Below, one piece after another: positions 35,901-47,230 of a stretch of DNA of 64,000 nt. The stretch comes from Sciurus carolinensis. Taxonomy: Eukaryota > Chordata > Mammalia > Rodentia > Sciuridae. The stretch is from assembly GCF_902686445.1 (NCBI RefSeq), contig NC_062213.1, positions 139,150,491-139,214,490 of the forward strand. The letters are read 5' to 3'. Within the stretch, counting starts at the first letter, position 1; each line of letters opens with the position of its first letter. The notes below the pieces were generated by a model. It saw nothing but the letters and a program-made list of their open reading frames with translations, searched no databases and was not told the DNA's origin. The translations under genes were made by a program, and so were the position numbers.

Positions 35901-36779
35901 CCAGAGATTTTGATATGATGTGTCTTTGTCCTCGTTTACTTCAGAGAATTTTTTTATTTCCCTCCTGATGTCTTCTGTTATCCATTCATCTTATAATAAT
36001 TTAATCATATATTATTTAATCTCCAGGTATTGGAGAAGTTTCCATTTTTATTCTTTCATTTATTTCTAATTGCAATCCATTATGATCTGATAGAATACAA
36101 GGTAGTGCCTCTATCTTCTTGTATTTGCTAACATTAGCTTTGTGGCATAAAATATGGTCTATTTTAGAAAAGGATCCATGTGCTGCTGAGAAGAAAGTGT
36201 ATTCGCTCTTTTGGGTGGTATATTCTATATATGTCCTTTAAGTCTAAATTATTGATTGTGTTATTGAGATCTATGGTTTCTTTATTCAATTTTTGTTTGG
36301 AAGATCTATCCAGTGGTGAGAGAGGTGTGTTAAAATTGCCAAGTATTATTGTGTTGTGGTCTATTTGATTTCTGGAATTGAGAAGGATTTGTTTGACGTA
36401 CATGGATGAGCCAATGTTCGGGGCATAGATATTTATGATTGTTATGTCTTGCTGATTTATGCTTCCCTTAAGCAGTATGTAATGTCCTTCTTTATCCCTT
36501 CTGAATAGTTTTGGCTTGAAGTCCACATTATCTGGAATGAGGATGGATACTCCAACTTTTTTTGCTGAGTCCATGTGCATGGTATGTTTTTTCCCATCCT
36601 TTCACCTTTAGTCTATGGGTATCTCTTTCTATGAGATGAGTCTCTTGCAGGCAGCATATTGTTGGATTTTTCTTTTTAATCCAATCTGCCGGTCTATGTC
36701 TTTTGATTGATGAGTTCAGACCATTAACATTCAGGGTTATTATTGTGATATGATTTGTATTCCCAGTCATTTGACTCAT
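32936..36779 (-). pseudogene. L1-C ORF2 remnant
   Basis: Starts [20 protein letters not shown] at 36779 and ends at the ISLISG-stop at 32936. The longest open piece (34079-35044, 321 aa) covers most of the RT domain: [14 protein letters not shown], and LSLFTDDM in place of FADDM (A to T next to the catalytic aspartates). The endonuclease start has QETHL and the NVNGLNSS box. The region 35530-36160 is riddled with stops. The cysteine-rich end is cut by a frameshift near 33310. It is inactive. Confidence 0.92.
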
Positions 36780-36810
36780 TTTTGTTTTTTGACATGATTT
36801 GGTTTCTCCT

Positions 36811-37839
36811 TTATTTGGCTATTCCTTTAGGGTAGTTCCTCCCTTTGCTGATTTGCATCATTGTTTTTCATCTCTTCCTCGTGGAATATTTTGCTGAAAA
36901 TGTTCTGTAATGCTGGCTTTCTTTTTGTAAACTCTTTTAGCTTTTGTTTATCATGGAAGGATTTTATTTTGTTGTCAAATCTGAAAGTAAGTTTTGCTGG
37001 GTATAAGATTCTTGGTTGGCATCAGTTTTCTTTCAGGGCTTGGTAAATGTTGTTCCAGGCCCTTCTAGCTTTTAGGATCTGGATTGAAAAATCTGCTGAT
37101 ATTCTTATTGGTTTTCCCCTGAATGTAATTTGATTCTTTTCTCTTGCGGCCTTTAAAATTCTGTCTTTATTTTGTATGTTAGGTATTTTCATAGAATGTG
37201 CCTTGGTGTGGGTCTACTGTAATTTTGTATATTTGAAGTCCTATAAGCCTCTTGTACCTGGTTTTCCAATTCATTCTTCAGATTTGGGAAATTTTCTGAT
37301 ATTATTTTATTGAGTAGATTGTTCATTCCTTTGGTTTGTTTCTCTAAGCCTTCCTCAATCCCAATAATTCTTAAATTTGGCCTTTTCATGATATCCCAAA
37401 ATTCTTATAGATTCTGTTCATGATTTCTTACCATCTTCTCTGTTTGGTCAATTTTGTTTTCAAGATTAAATATTTTTTCTTCAATGTATGAGGTTCTGTC
37501 TTTCATTGGTTATGCTTCCTTGGAGTTTTTAACTTGGTTTATTGTTTCCTTCATTTCAAGGATTTCTGTTTTTTTTTTTTTTTTTTTTTTTTTTCCCAGT
37601 ATCTCTAACTCTTTATTGAAGTGATCTTTTGCTTCCCACATTTGCTCTTTTAACTGTTGGTTGGTGCAATCATTTAATGCCTGCATTTGCTCTTTCATCT
37701 CCTCGTTTGCTTCCCTGATTGTTTTAATTATGTACATTCTGAACTCCCTTTCTGACATTTCTTCTGCCATGCTGTCACTGGGTTTTATTGATATAGTATC
37801 TAGGTTTGTTTGGGACATTTTCTTCCCTTGTTTTCTCAT
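36811..37839 (-). pseudogene. L1-C ORF1 remnant
   Basis: Opens MRKQGKKMSQTNLDTISIKP and reads through the coiled coil to about residue 109 before the first stop (37510). A second open piece (37189-37389) carries the RNA-recognition part (RPNLRIIGIEEGLEKQTKGM). A 26-base A-run (T on the plus strand, 37569-37594) encodes eight lysines and is still in frame. Confidence 0.9.
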
Positions 37840-38668
37840 ATTGTTCAGATATCAGTGGGACTCTGAGATATTGCAGATTTCCTCTTTGGCTTATAGTGTA
37901 CCTATAGATTTCCAGTATATCAGCTCCCAGCCTTCAGTAGCCTGATGTCTTGGAGGAACTTGATAATGCAGTGCTTCCGAAGAAAGCTGCCCCTAGCCCG
38001 CTGCTGGTTCCAGGACTAGGGGCTGGTTCTGCGTGGAAATCCTCTCACTGGGCGGTCATGCTCCTAGAAGCTGGCTATAGACAGGGCCTGCCCCGACCTG
38101 AGGGAGCCAGGCTGCTATGGGAAAGCCTCTCCCTGTTCTGCCTTGGTCCCAGAAGCTGTCTGTGGGCCAGGGCCCGCCAATGGGTTCAGGGCTTGGGGTT
38201 GGCTCTGTGCAGAAAAGCTCTTACTGGGCAGGTCTGCTCTGAGGAGCTGGCTGTAGATCATGCCTGCTGTCAGAGTGAGCAGGGCTGCTTGTGGAAGTCT
38301 CTGGCTGCTCTGCCTTGGTCCCAGAAGTTGCCTGCGGGCCGGGGCCCACCACTGGGTTGAGGGCTTGGGGTTGGTTCTCTGCGGAAAAGCTCTCACTGGG
38401 CAGGCTTCCTCCTAGTAGCTGGCTGTGGATTGAGCCTGCCGCCAGAGAAAGCAGGGCTGCTTGGGGAAGTCTCTAGCTGACCTGCCCTCCTCCGAGAAGC
38501 TGCCCCTGTCTGGGCCTGCCGCCTGGGCCGAGCTTCACCCAGTGGGAGAGATTCACCCCACGGCTCATGTTGGTCCGAGTCTCTCAATGCCTCCCCTTCT
38601 TGAATACTGGGTTCTGGAACAACGGGAGATGCAGTCACCCTCTAGTCCGCCATCGTGGATCCCGCCTG
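37840..38668 (-). promoter_or_regulatory. L1-C 5' UTR with ~172-bp tandem units
   Basis: Plus-strand landmarks GGGGCTGGTTCTGCG (about 38018), GCTTGGGGTTGGCTCTG (38191) and GCTTGGGGTTGGTTCTC (38363) recur about every 172 bp, giving roughly three tandem units. The extreme 5' end carries a YY1-like GATGGCGG box. Stop-poor open stretches on both strands (37950-38742) are shadows. Confidence 0.8.
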
Positions 38669-38863
38669 TTTGTTTTGTTTTTGTTTTTTTGTGGGGGTTT
38701 GGAACCTGCCTGAAGCAATGGTCAGTCATTCTTTCACTTTAAGTGCTGAGGAATAGATAATTAAAAGTTTAGTCATCATAGAGCAGGAGAGCTGACATAT
38801 TTGGGTTCAAATGCTGATTTTGAAAATTAGTAACCTGAAATTTTGTTTCTATTTTCTCATCTT

Positions 38864-38878
38864 AAGAATGAATCTACT
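38864..38878. repeat. Target-site duplication of SINE, left copy
   Basis: AAGAATGAATCTACT is repeated exactly at 39080-39094. Confidence 0.93.
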
Positions 38879-39080
38879 GCCAGGCATGGTGGTAAATGCC
38901 TCTAATCCCAGCTGCTCAGGAGGCTGAGGCAGGAGGATCATGAGTTTAAAACCAGCCATGGCAAAGGTGAGGCACTAAGCAACTCAGCAAGACCATGTCT
39001 CTAAATAAAATACAAAATAGGGCTGGGGATGTGGCTCAGTAGTTGAGTGTTTGAGTGTCCCCGAGTTCAATCTCCAAAAA
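38879..39080 (+). mobile_element. B1-ID composite SINE, well preserved
   Basis: The B1/7SL-like head is GCCAGGCATGGTGGTAAATG, then CCTCTAATCCCAGCTGCTCA and GGAGGCTGAGGCAGGAGGAT. The ID-like tail is GGGCTGGGGATGTGGCTCAG, then a GTTCAATCTCC box B. Perfect 15-bp duplications flank it. The implied nick TTCTT/AAG fits L1-driven integration. Confidence 0.95.
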
Positions 39081-39094
39081 AGAATGAATCTACT

Positions 39095-41220
39095 AAAGCC
39101 ATCTTTATAAGAATTTTGTGAATATTATAAATAATAATATGTATAAAGTATTGATTAATCAGGTTGATGTTATTTGGTCTTAATAATAGCATCTTAAAAA
39201 ATCCTCTTACTGGTTTAAATAATAAGGAAATTTATCAAGTCAAATAATGGGGAGTTAGTATGCAGGATAAACTCCAGGAATGATATAATCTAGACCTTAA
39301 TGAGGTCAAATGGTTCAATGATGTAAACAGGGCAGTGACTATGTTTGAAAACAATGTTTTATTGAACCCTTGCCATGCCATTCTGGTGGCTTTTGCTCTG
39401 ATCTCACAGTATCTATATTCAAATGGGTTATGGAGAATAGCCAGGAAAACAAATGAACAAAACACAGCTCATTTTCAGATAGTGACAAAGTGCTATGAAG
39501 ACAATGAAGCAGGTAAATATGATCAGAAATGACCGTGGGGTTACATGATGTCAGGGGCTGAGGGCAGACCTCTTTGAGAGGATCTTTTGTCTGTGAAGAC
39601 AAAAATGTACAAATCTGGGTGAATAGCATCCCTTTCCTTTTTATGTCTTTTGACTGTAATTTGTAAGTTTCCCTGATATGGTTATAATTTTCCTTTTCCC
39701 TCCTAAGACTTTTCTCTGTTAAGAAGCTTTTATAAGTCTTCCTCTGGGAAAATGTTATAGATTGGAAACAGGAAATCTGGAGAAGGATAAATTTTTAAAT
39801 AATTTTTGAGTTATTTCAGAATTATATAGCTAAGTCTTCTAAGTTTGAAAACTCTTCTTCAGCTGTTCTAAAGTTCATGTTTTCTAATTTTGGAAGCATA
39901 TTTTAGGCAATAGAAGTGAAACTGTCTTGAGACCTATGGTGATATCTTTATATGCCAATAAATTAATTGAAGAAACACAGAATTTGCCCCCTATGATTGC
40001 TCTAGCTTCAGAGAAGAGGAACAAAGGACTTCAAGAGAAAGTCATAATATCTTTCTGCTTGGAGACTGAACTGGAAATGGTTTCCTCCTTGGTGCTGGGC
40101 AAGAGCACTGCCTGATCTCTCCAGTCCTTGGTCCAGTAGTAGCTGATGTTGTTACGTGCAAACAATCTGGTCGTCTCTGTGAAAGTGTCTTGTGTGGCAT
40201 GCTGTGAAACCTTGTTCTAGCTTCCTACCCTTGCATCCCTGAAACCTTGTTTCTACTTTTGAATGTATTTTTGAAAGCAGCTTATGAGCACTGAGACATT
40301 TAAATATATTGTTAATTTGACAATTGCAAAAAAAGAGAGAGAAAAAGAATTAATATGGGAAATACAATAGCAGTGTGGGAAAAAATAATCCTGCCTCCAT
40401 GCAAAATTGACCCAGTTAATATTTGTAATGATGGGTTTGCTATGATTTTATAAAAGCAGGTTTGTCTTATCTGTGACTGGTCTACATGGCAATAAGGTAA
40501 ATGATTAATTCAATTAATTTGGTGACTCCCTCCTCTGCCCCAAGGGGAAAAAGCAACCCTTTTTTAGCACTGCCTCAATAGAAAAATTCTGAAAATATTA
40601 TTATTAAAATTTGTTTTGGATTTACAAATGCGAAAAAGCTTTTGAAAATAAAAATATACAAAATAAAGTTGATTTGGAAATAATACAAATATGCAAGTAA
40701 TATAAATAAGCAATAACAAGAAGATATTTTGCATTCTTAAAATACATTAGGTTCTACCAGACAAAGCATAAGTCACATAAATAAATTATTTTGAAATTCT
40801 AAATTGAAACCCTAAATAGCACCCTTCTCTACAACAATCTCCACATCCACTGGGGAGAAAGGACAAAGATATATTTAATTGATATTCCTATAAAATGTGA
40901 TCGTGATCATAGCCATGAAAACTGAGAAATTAGAAAACTCAGAAATTTCTTTAAGATTCCAAATAAATAAATTTATTCTAGGTTTCATACTCAGGTTTTC
41001 ATCGTATCAAACTCTCTTGACAACAGCAGGACAGTTGATCCAACGTCCATTAGAAACTCCCATAAGGCCTAACACATTTTTGTCATCATTATTTGCCAGT
41101 TGAATGAAATAATACCAATAAATATGCAGCCAAATGGAATTACTGAATGCCCTTCCACCTTTCAATCTTTGATTGTTTTTATTTTAAGAGTTAAAGATTA
41201 GATTATGTTAGCTAAGATTT
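39095..41220. other. Unique sequence, no gene seen
   Basis: AT-rich. Open stretches at 39235-39629 (both strands) and 39927-40115 have no recognisable domain. No repeat is called with confidence. Confidence 0.5.
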
Positions 41221-41408
41221 ATTAAAGGGCCAGATGGTAAATAGTTAAGATTCACAAGCTATACATCTCTGTCATTATGACTCAATCTTATCCCTGAAAG
41301 TGTATATCAGTCATAGACAATATTAAACTGGTAGGCATGACTGTGTTCCAATAAAACTCTGTTCACAAAAACAAAGCCAGTCTTTGGACTTAGTTTGATG
41401 ATCACTGA
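41221..41408 (+). mobile_element. hAT-Charlie-type MITE relic
   Basis: Diagnostic blocks are AAAGGGCCAGATGGTAAATA, TCATAGACAATATTAAAC, then GACTGTGTTCCAATAAAACT and TTCACAAAAACA, ending in TTTGATGATCACTG. This is the order of a common mammalian hAT-type MITE whose end reads TTTGCCGACCCCTG. A second relic of the same family lies at 59112-59360. The exact family name is not certain. Confidence 0.65.
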
Positions 41409-42061
41409 CATAGATGGCAAAAACATTCCACTTTCTATGAAGTGAGTAATTTCTCTGGATTATAGTTGTAGCACTTGCTTCCTGTACCTGTGCAGGTGTT
41501 GGTCTCTTTGATTTGAACTGTTCTTGTGTGAAATGGCATGTGTGACTCTTCCTTTCATGAACTCTTAGCTGAAATTATGGGCAGCGGTTGCAAATTACAA
41601 ACTAGAAAGCATTATAGTTTGCTCTCAGGGCCATGTACTTGGTATTCCTTTTAGCAAGACACTGATTAGGATAAGTACCTATCCTCACTTTACAATAATG
41701 CTTTTTTATTAAAATTTTAATTCTCTAAGCAGTTCTAAGCTGTTGCTCCTTCATCAGAATCCCCTCCACTGCATCCAGCATCCAAGCTAGGATGATTTGT
41801 ATTATTGGTCTTTTATATTTCTCTGTATGACTTCCTTAAAGCAGTATCTAGCAAGTGTTACCAGGCAACCAGTCCACTTAAGGCACCTTCCCTTCTGCCC
41901 TGTGCCTGTCCTCAGAAGAAGGGATGCACACCCAAAAACCTCAGCTGAAGCTTCCAAACAGAAAGCCAAGCATCTGGGGAGTCTCTTTGGACTGATTTAA
42001 ATACAATAGACAATAAAAAAGCAATACAAGTAGGAGCAAGAAAGGGAAGGTAACATATTGG
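41409..42061. other. Unique sequence, no gene seen
   Basis: No exon or repeat recognised. The open stretch 41797-42000 lacks a domain. Confidence 0.5.
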
Positions 42062-42260
42062 TTGGGATAACTGTGTTTGTTAGCATTTTTATAGTCCATA
42101 AAGTATTTTTAATAATATCTCATTTGATTTGTCCTATATAGCTCTCTGAAGTTTAAAACCCTTTGATATTTTGAAAACATGAAGATTCAAAGAAGAAAAG
42201 TGACATGTCAGCATGCTTGGTAAATGGTGACTTCTGGACTCCTTTCATATGAAAATCCAT
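42062..42260 (-). mobile_element. Possible MIR, antisense
   Basis: AATATCTCATTTGATTTGTC, then GAAAACATGAAGATTCAAAG and a GACATGTCAGCATGCTTGGT block resemble antisense MIR. It is very diverged. Confidence 0.35.
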
Positions 42261-43756
42261 GGTCTTTTTTATATTTTCCCATGGGAGAATTTTATCTAAA
42301 ATTTAAATATTAAGCCTGAAATCATCATGGAGCCTATTACTACAACTAAACACACATGTATCTAATTTTGAGATATATACTCTGTTTAGTATAGATATCT
42401 GTACTAACCACAGTGTACTTACACAAATGTGCTTATATATAATTATCATGCATCATCTTATTTCTATGGAAAAGTGATTTTCATACAAACTTTGGATATT
42501 ATATATGTTTTGTTCTACCAGTGGTGACAGCAACTTCCCTGGTGACATTGGAACAATCTCCGCAGTGGACAAAGGGATGCAGGTAGTATGAACACCCAAG
42601 GAAAGAACCTCTGTACCTCTGAGTATCAACACCTTTTAACAACTCTCAGGATTGATGATGATGGCAAGTGAATGACACCCATATTGCATCGTCCCTTTCC
42701 CGTGCCATGGAAGGGATTCCACTTGCTACCTACCATGCACAGAGAAGATAGTGCAATACAAGCACCATTTACTTACTCGATGAATTCTAATTCTAGAGGA
42801 TTCCTGGGTCAGATATGTGCTAAGTGTGTTTGTTGTTAGCGTTCTTTGTCACTCATCATACATGTGACTTCAGAATCCTGAACATGCCACTCTGGGCCTC
42901 TAATGGAAAAGAATAAAATTTGGCATCATAGTTGAAACCAGTTGGCAATCCTTTTGTGAACCCTGAGTTGGGAACCAGTCAGTTGTCTCCATAGTAGGAC
43001 AGGTCATAGAAGTAATTCATTCTTTGCAGCATGAGATGAGTGTTAGTTAAGGCCATTTTCTTATGGTGAAAAATTTTGCTTCATAGAAAGGACATTCAAT
43101 TTATGTTAACTATGAGTCATACTAGGAACCTCACATAATTCATTTAGACTTCATTTGGTCATCCCCATTCTACATTGCAGTTCAATTCTCTTACCCAGGG
43201 TGAAAGGAAAATAGCAACAATGAAGTTAAGTCTAATTTATTTGGTTAGACATGGCATCTAGAGATAAAGTGGGAGTGAAATTTTCCCATTAGTCTTATTT
43301 ATGGTTCTTTCAAATTATTCTTTTCTTTTTTACAACTGACAATCTCTTAAGCAGTCTTCCTGTGAAAATGTATTTCCACATTTATTTATAAATTATAAAG
43401 CACTTCTCCAACATTTTCTGTTTGCTACTTATTTCAGTTGTGTGATTCCATTTTTGTTTTTGCCTTCAGATGGAACTATTTTGGTATCATCATCAGGGAG
43501 AACTTGAATGTGAAGAGTAGCCCAGGAAAAATATGAAATATTTTGATATTATAGTGAAATTTAAAGGCTGAATTTGATATTTGTGATTTAATGACATTGT
43601 AGAGTAAGTCCCTGACTAAGAAATTAGTTATTTTCTAAAAGTTTTCTAGTGAATTAGTTGTTTGAGCATTGTAATTAGATATTTAATTTAACTTCCTAAG
43701 TCTAATTATCACAATATAGTTTAAGAGTTTAATGAGGAAAGAAGCAATTACAATGG
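42261..43756. other. Unique sequence, no gene seen
   Basis: No supported gene. A weak MIR-like patch may lie around 43120-43225. Confidence 0.45.
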
Positions 43757-44290
43757 TCTGAATGATTATTCCCCCTAAATTTCATATGTTGAATTTCTAA
43801 CCCCCAAGATGATAAAATCAGTAGACAGCATCTTTGGGATATGATTATATCATGAGAGCAAGCTCCCATGAGTGGGATTAGTGCTCTTAGGGAGTATGAA
43901 AAATGGTGGTATGAGACAGACATCATTACCCTATGTACATGTATGATTACATGAATGGTATGAATGTACATTGTGCACAACAATAGAAACAAAATGATGT
44001 ACCCCATTTGTGTACAATGAATCAAAATGCAGTCTGTAAAAAAATAAATAAATAAGTAATATAAATAATTTTTTAAAAAAGAAGGCCAAAGGAGACCCAG
44101 CCCCCATCCACCAGGTGAGAACAGTGAGGCAGCACCACCCTTGAGCCAGGAATCCAGTCCTCACCAGACACATCTACCGGTGCCTTGGTTTTGAGCTTCC
44201 CCAACTCCAGAATTGTGTGAAATAACTTTCCGTTGTCTATGGGCTGCCTGTAATATTTGGTTATAGCAGCCAAGACATTAACCAAGACAG
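43757..44290 (+). mobile_element. MaLR-type LTR (MST/MLT1-like), split by an L1 3' end
   Basis: The left part (43757-43887) shows TTACAATGGTCTGAATGATT, AATTTCATATGTTGAA, CTAACCCCCAAGATGA and GGGATTAGTGCTCTTAG. The right part (44081-44290) resumes with GAAGGCC, CCTCACCAGACACATCT, GGTGCCTTGGTTTTGAG, and ends TTGGTTATAGCAGCCAAGAC. Together they make one solitary sense LTR of ERVL-MaLR type with an L1 fragment inserted in its middle. No viral coding region is present. Confidence 0.78.
43888..44080 (+). mobile_element. L1 3'-end fragment inside the LTR
   Basis: GGAGTATGAAAAATGGTGGT, then GAGACAGACATCATTACCCT and ATGAATCAAAATGCAGTCTG, with an A-rich tail of TAAA units. This is the older L1 3' UTR type, in the same family as 7122-7325 but opposite in strand. 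No target-site duplication is clear. Confidence 0.85.
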
Positions 44291-46881
44291 CAATATGATC
44301 ACATAGTGTTTTAATTATTTAGAATGTGTATGGTTTAATAAAGTTCTTGTTCACTTAAAGGAGAAAGAAGAGATATTTGAGATGTTTTGCAGAACTTCTG
44401 AAATGGAATTCTGGATATTTCTAGGAGTTTGACCATGAATTAATTTTTAAGTGACTATAATTACATTTAAAAATATGGCTACAATTTTGTTAGTATTATG
44501 GTTTTTTGTGTGTTTTTTGTTTGTTTGTTTTTGCACAAATTAGGGCCATTTCTGGGATACATAGAAATGAAGGGAAGTGGAAAAGACAGGTAGGTAACTG
44601 GGGAAGGATGAAAAGAGGGAAGGAAATGGAAAAAGATGGTTAAATATTTTTGAGTTCGCTTCAGGTGAAATCAACAAAGTTTTAAATCATGAAAGTTGGA
44701 AGTAAGCAGTCTTCTATGTATAACACCCTTGGTTGAGAGGAGAGATGTCAAGAGGAAGATCCGGTTTGATAGTCTTAATCTAGGACTAGCTGCTGATGTT
44801 TCAGGTAAGTGAAAAAGACAGCCTAGAGGGCAAGGGAAATGGCCTCTTCCCACTAAGAAATGTCTAGCAGTCAAGTTTTCATAACCCACGACACGGACTG
44901 CACTTGAGGAAAAAAAATGAATAGACTATTTAGTATTTTCATGCCTCTGTGGAGAAGTTGGGGAGTGAATCAATTCACTACCAATGGAACCTTACAACAA
45001 GTAGTTTGCTGGTACCTAGAAAATCTCAGTTTCTAGGTTAGGTCGATTTTGCTGCAATGTTCTCTGCATTAGTATCTTCTTAAAAATCGTTACTTGACTA
45101 GTTTCCTTGGTGATGATCACTGTTGTACAAAAGCTTTCATCTTTTCCTTAGTATTGAAAGTCTGGGTTTTTGTCCATGATTTTATTATCCTTGGTCCAGT
45201 GAAAATTTACTGATGTGCCCCTGGGTTTGTCCCTGTTTCTTAGGGGAACCAGATGGTTGTCCATCATGAATGACTGCATCTCTCATGTGTGATTAACAGG
45301 CACATCTCACTTGAGATTTCAGAGACTTACAACATCTCCCTACTGGCATCATTCTCTATTGATTTTTACTACTTCCAGTGAGCTACTTAAGAATAATCTG
45401 AGAATTTAGGGAAATGTGTTATTCAACTACAATTGATTACATTCATTTTCTTTCATACACTCTACATTTCATGCCATATATATGTATAGATATATGATTT
45501 AGGTGCAAGAAATTCTTAAGAAGATTGTGTATGTTTTCTGAATTACTTTAAAAAATAATCTATACCTGCATCTGGGTACAGTACTCATTGCCCTTTATAA
45601 TGATCATCTCCTCATTGGATGAAAAATAGTGGAGAAAGTGGTTTTGTTCAGATCTAACTACTTTGAGCCTGTTTTCTGACTGTGAAAGCTCTACAGTAAA
45701 ATGGTCTTGACATGCAGAACACAGCTTCCATATTATATTTTATTTAAAGAATTTTTGAATAGTTAAGAACACCAAGGTCTAGAGACAGATTATTTTTTCC
45801 ACATTTTCTGAGCAGACGCTTCCTTTAGAAAGTGACAAACAGATACAATGAAACAAACTTAGGGCAATTATGTCTTCTTATCTCAATTAAAAATTTGCTA
45901 ACAAGATGTAAGTGTACTTCTAGGATGTTTTAAATGAAGTTCTAAAACGGTGTGGTAATAGGCATATTTTCCCAAGTGTAGTTAGAAGATGTAGGACTTA
46001 TTTCTATTATCCTAAATAAATAAATATCAATGGTTGCCGGTAACTGTGTGTGCAAACTAAAATATGGATTGACCTAATTATCACATAATGATTTACTAGT
46101 GCTAAGAGATGCTGGTGTTTCCAGAATTTCTGGGGGCTAGACTGGAGGGTTTGTGTGCTGACTTTGTGTGCCTGATGCTCACATATCAAGGCAAAATTAT
46201 AGAATTCTCTTTGAATAACATTTAGTTGAGAGAGATTTGCAAAAGGGAGGTGAAGCCTGTTGGGAGTGGAATCCAGCCCTAGATGCTGCGGCTTGTATGG
46301 CAGTTAGAGAGGGCCAATGATGTGGTAAGGATTGGCATGCTTTCTCTAAATTCTTCCAGATGGGGTTAGACCCATTCTGTGAGCTGCAGAACAGACCATC
46401 TGCTTGATGACTCTGGAGATTCTCCTCCTTCTTACTTAGCAAACAAGTGGAAAGAATTAACACATCTTTTAAAAATACCTGGTAGAGTTTGGTTTAATAG
46501 CTCTTAAAGAGTTAGCGATGATTTATTTAATGAAGATGGTGTATTTGTTGTTTTATTCCATCCTTTACCTAGCAACTCAGAGAACCATTTTGTAACTACT
46601 AGAATAATTTTAAAGGTCCACAGTGTGGATACTTTGGAGCCAGTAACCTCTGTGGCAATATGAATGCTACCGAGCAAAGAATGCAAGTCCTTAGAGTAAG
46701 TAGCCCACTACCTCACATGATTTGAAACAAGGTAGAACATTTCCCTTCCTTCTCCTATTCTTTTCCCATCCCCTGAGTAACAAATTCCTAATATTAAAGG
46801 TAAATATGTTTAGTTTAAAATTTTGTTTTTCATTGAAATTTCCTCTTCTTGATGTTGGAGAGAAATAATTACTTCTGTTAA
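44291..46881. other. Unique sequence, no gene seen
   Basis: No repeat or exon recognised with confidence. The minus-strand open stretches at 44671-44889, 46197-46463 and 46504-46686 lack recognisable domains. Confidence 0.5.
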
Positions 46882-46897
46882 TTATATATATATAATA

Positions 46898-46941
<44 letters not shown>

Positions 46942-46945
46942 TATG
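46882..46945. repeat. (TA)n tract, interrupted
   Basis: About 64 bases of alternating T and A with three AA/TT interruptions. It is self-complementary and likely unstable in copy number. Confidence 0.95.
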
Positions 46946-47202
46946 TCTTAATGGAAGTAATGATAATGAAAGAAACATTAGAATCACTTATTGAATGCTT
47001 GTCATGTGTGTGACTGGACCCAGCTGTCCATGCTCTTTCTTCCTCAGGGAGGTGCCTGGGAAGACAGCAGAGGAACTCTCCTTATCCTCATTTTGTGGTC
47101 AGCCATGTCCCAATCCAGGCCACTCCATTATTGATTGGAAGAAGAATTCCATTCACAGAGCCCCCTTTTTTTAGTCACTGTGTACTTTATTACCTGGTAT
47201 GA

Positions 47203-47230
47203 TCTCTCTCTCTCCCCCTCTCTCTTTCCC
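47203..47230. repeat. CT-rich simple tract
   Basis: TCTCTCTCTC followed by CCCCTC and TCTCTTTCCC. Confidence 0.85.

Larger units (their letters stand above)
32651..38668 (-). mobile_element. L1-C: full-length L1, antisense
   Basis: Reading right to left: 5' UTR 37840-38668 beginning GGCGGGATCCACGATGGCGG on the element strand, ORF1 36811-37839, ORF2 32936-36779, 3' UTR to about 32690, and an A-rich tail with TTAA/TAAA units (32651-32686). Length is about 6.0 kb. The 5' end matches the L1-D start (GATGGCGGACTAGAGGG), so it is full length. Both ORFs are broken. No target-site duplication is recognisable. The right flank is the T/G-rich stretch 38669-38700. Confidence 0.93.

Noticed and set aside
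38879..39080. Functional tRNA or 7SL RNA gene
   Set aside because: The box A/B-like and 7SL-like blocks belong to a composite SINE with an A-tail and target-site duplications. No cloverleaf gene is present.
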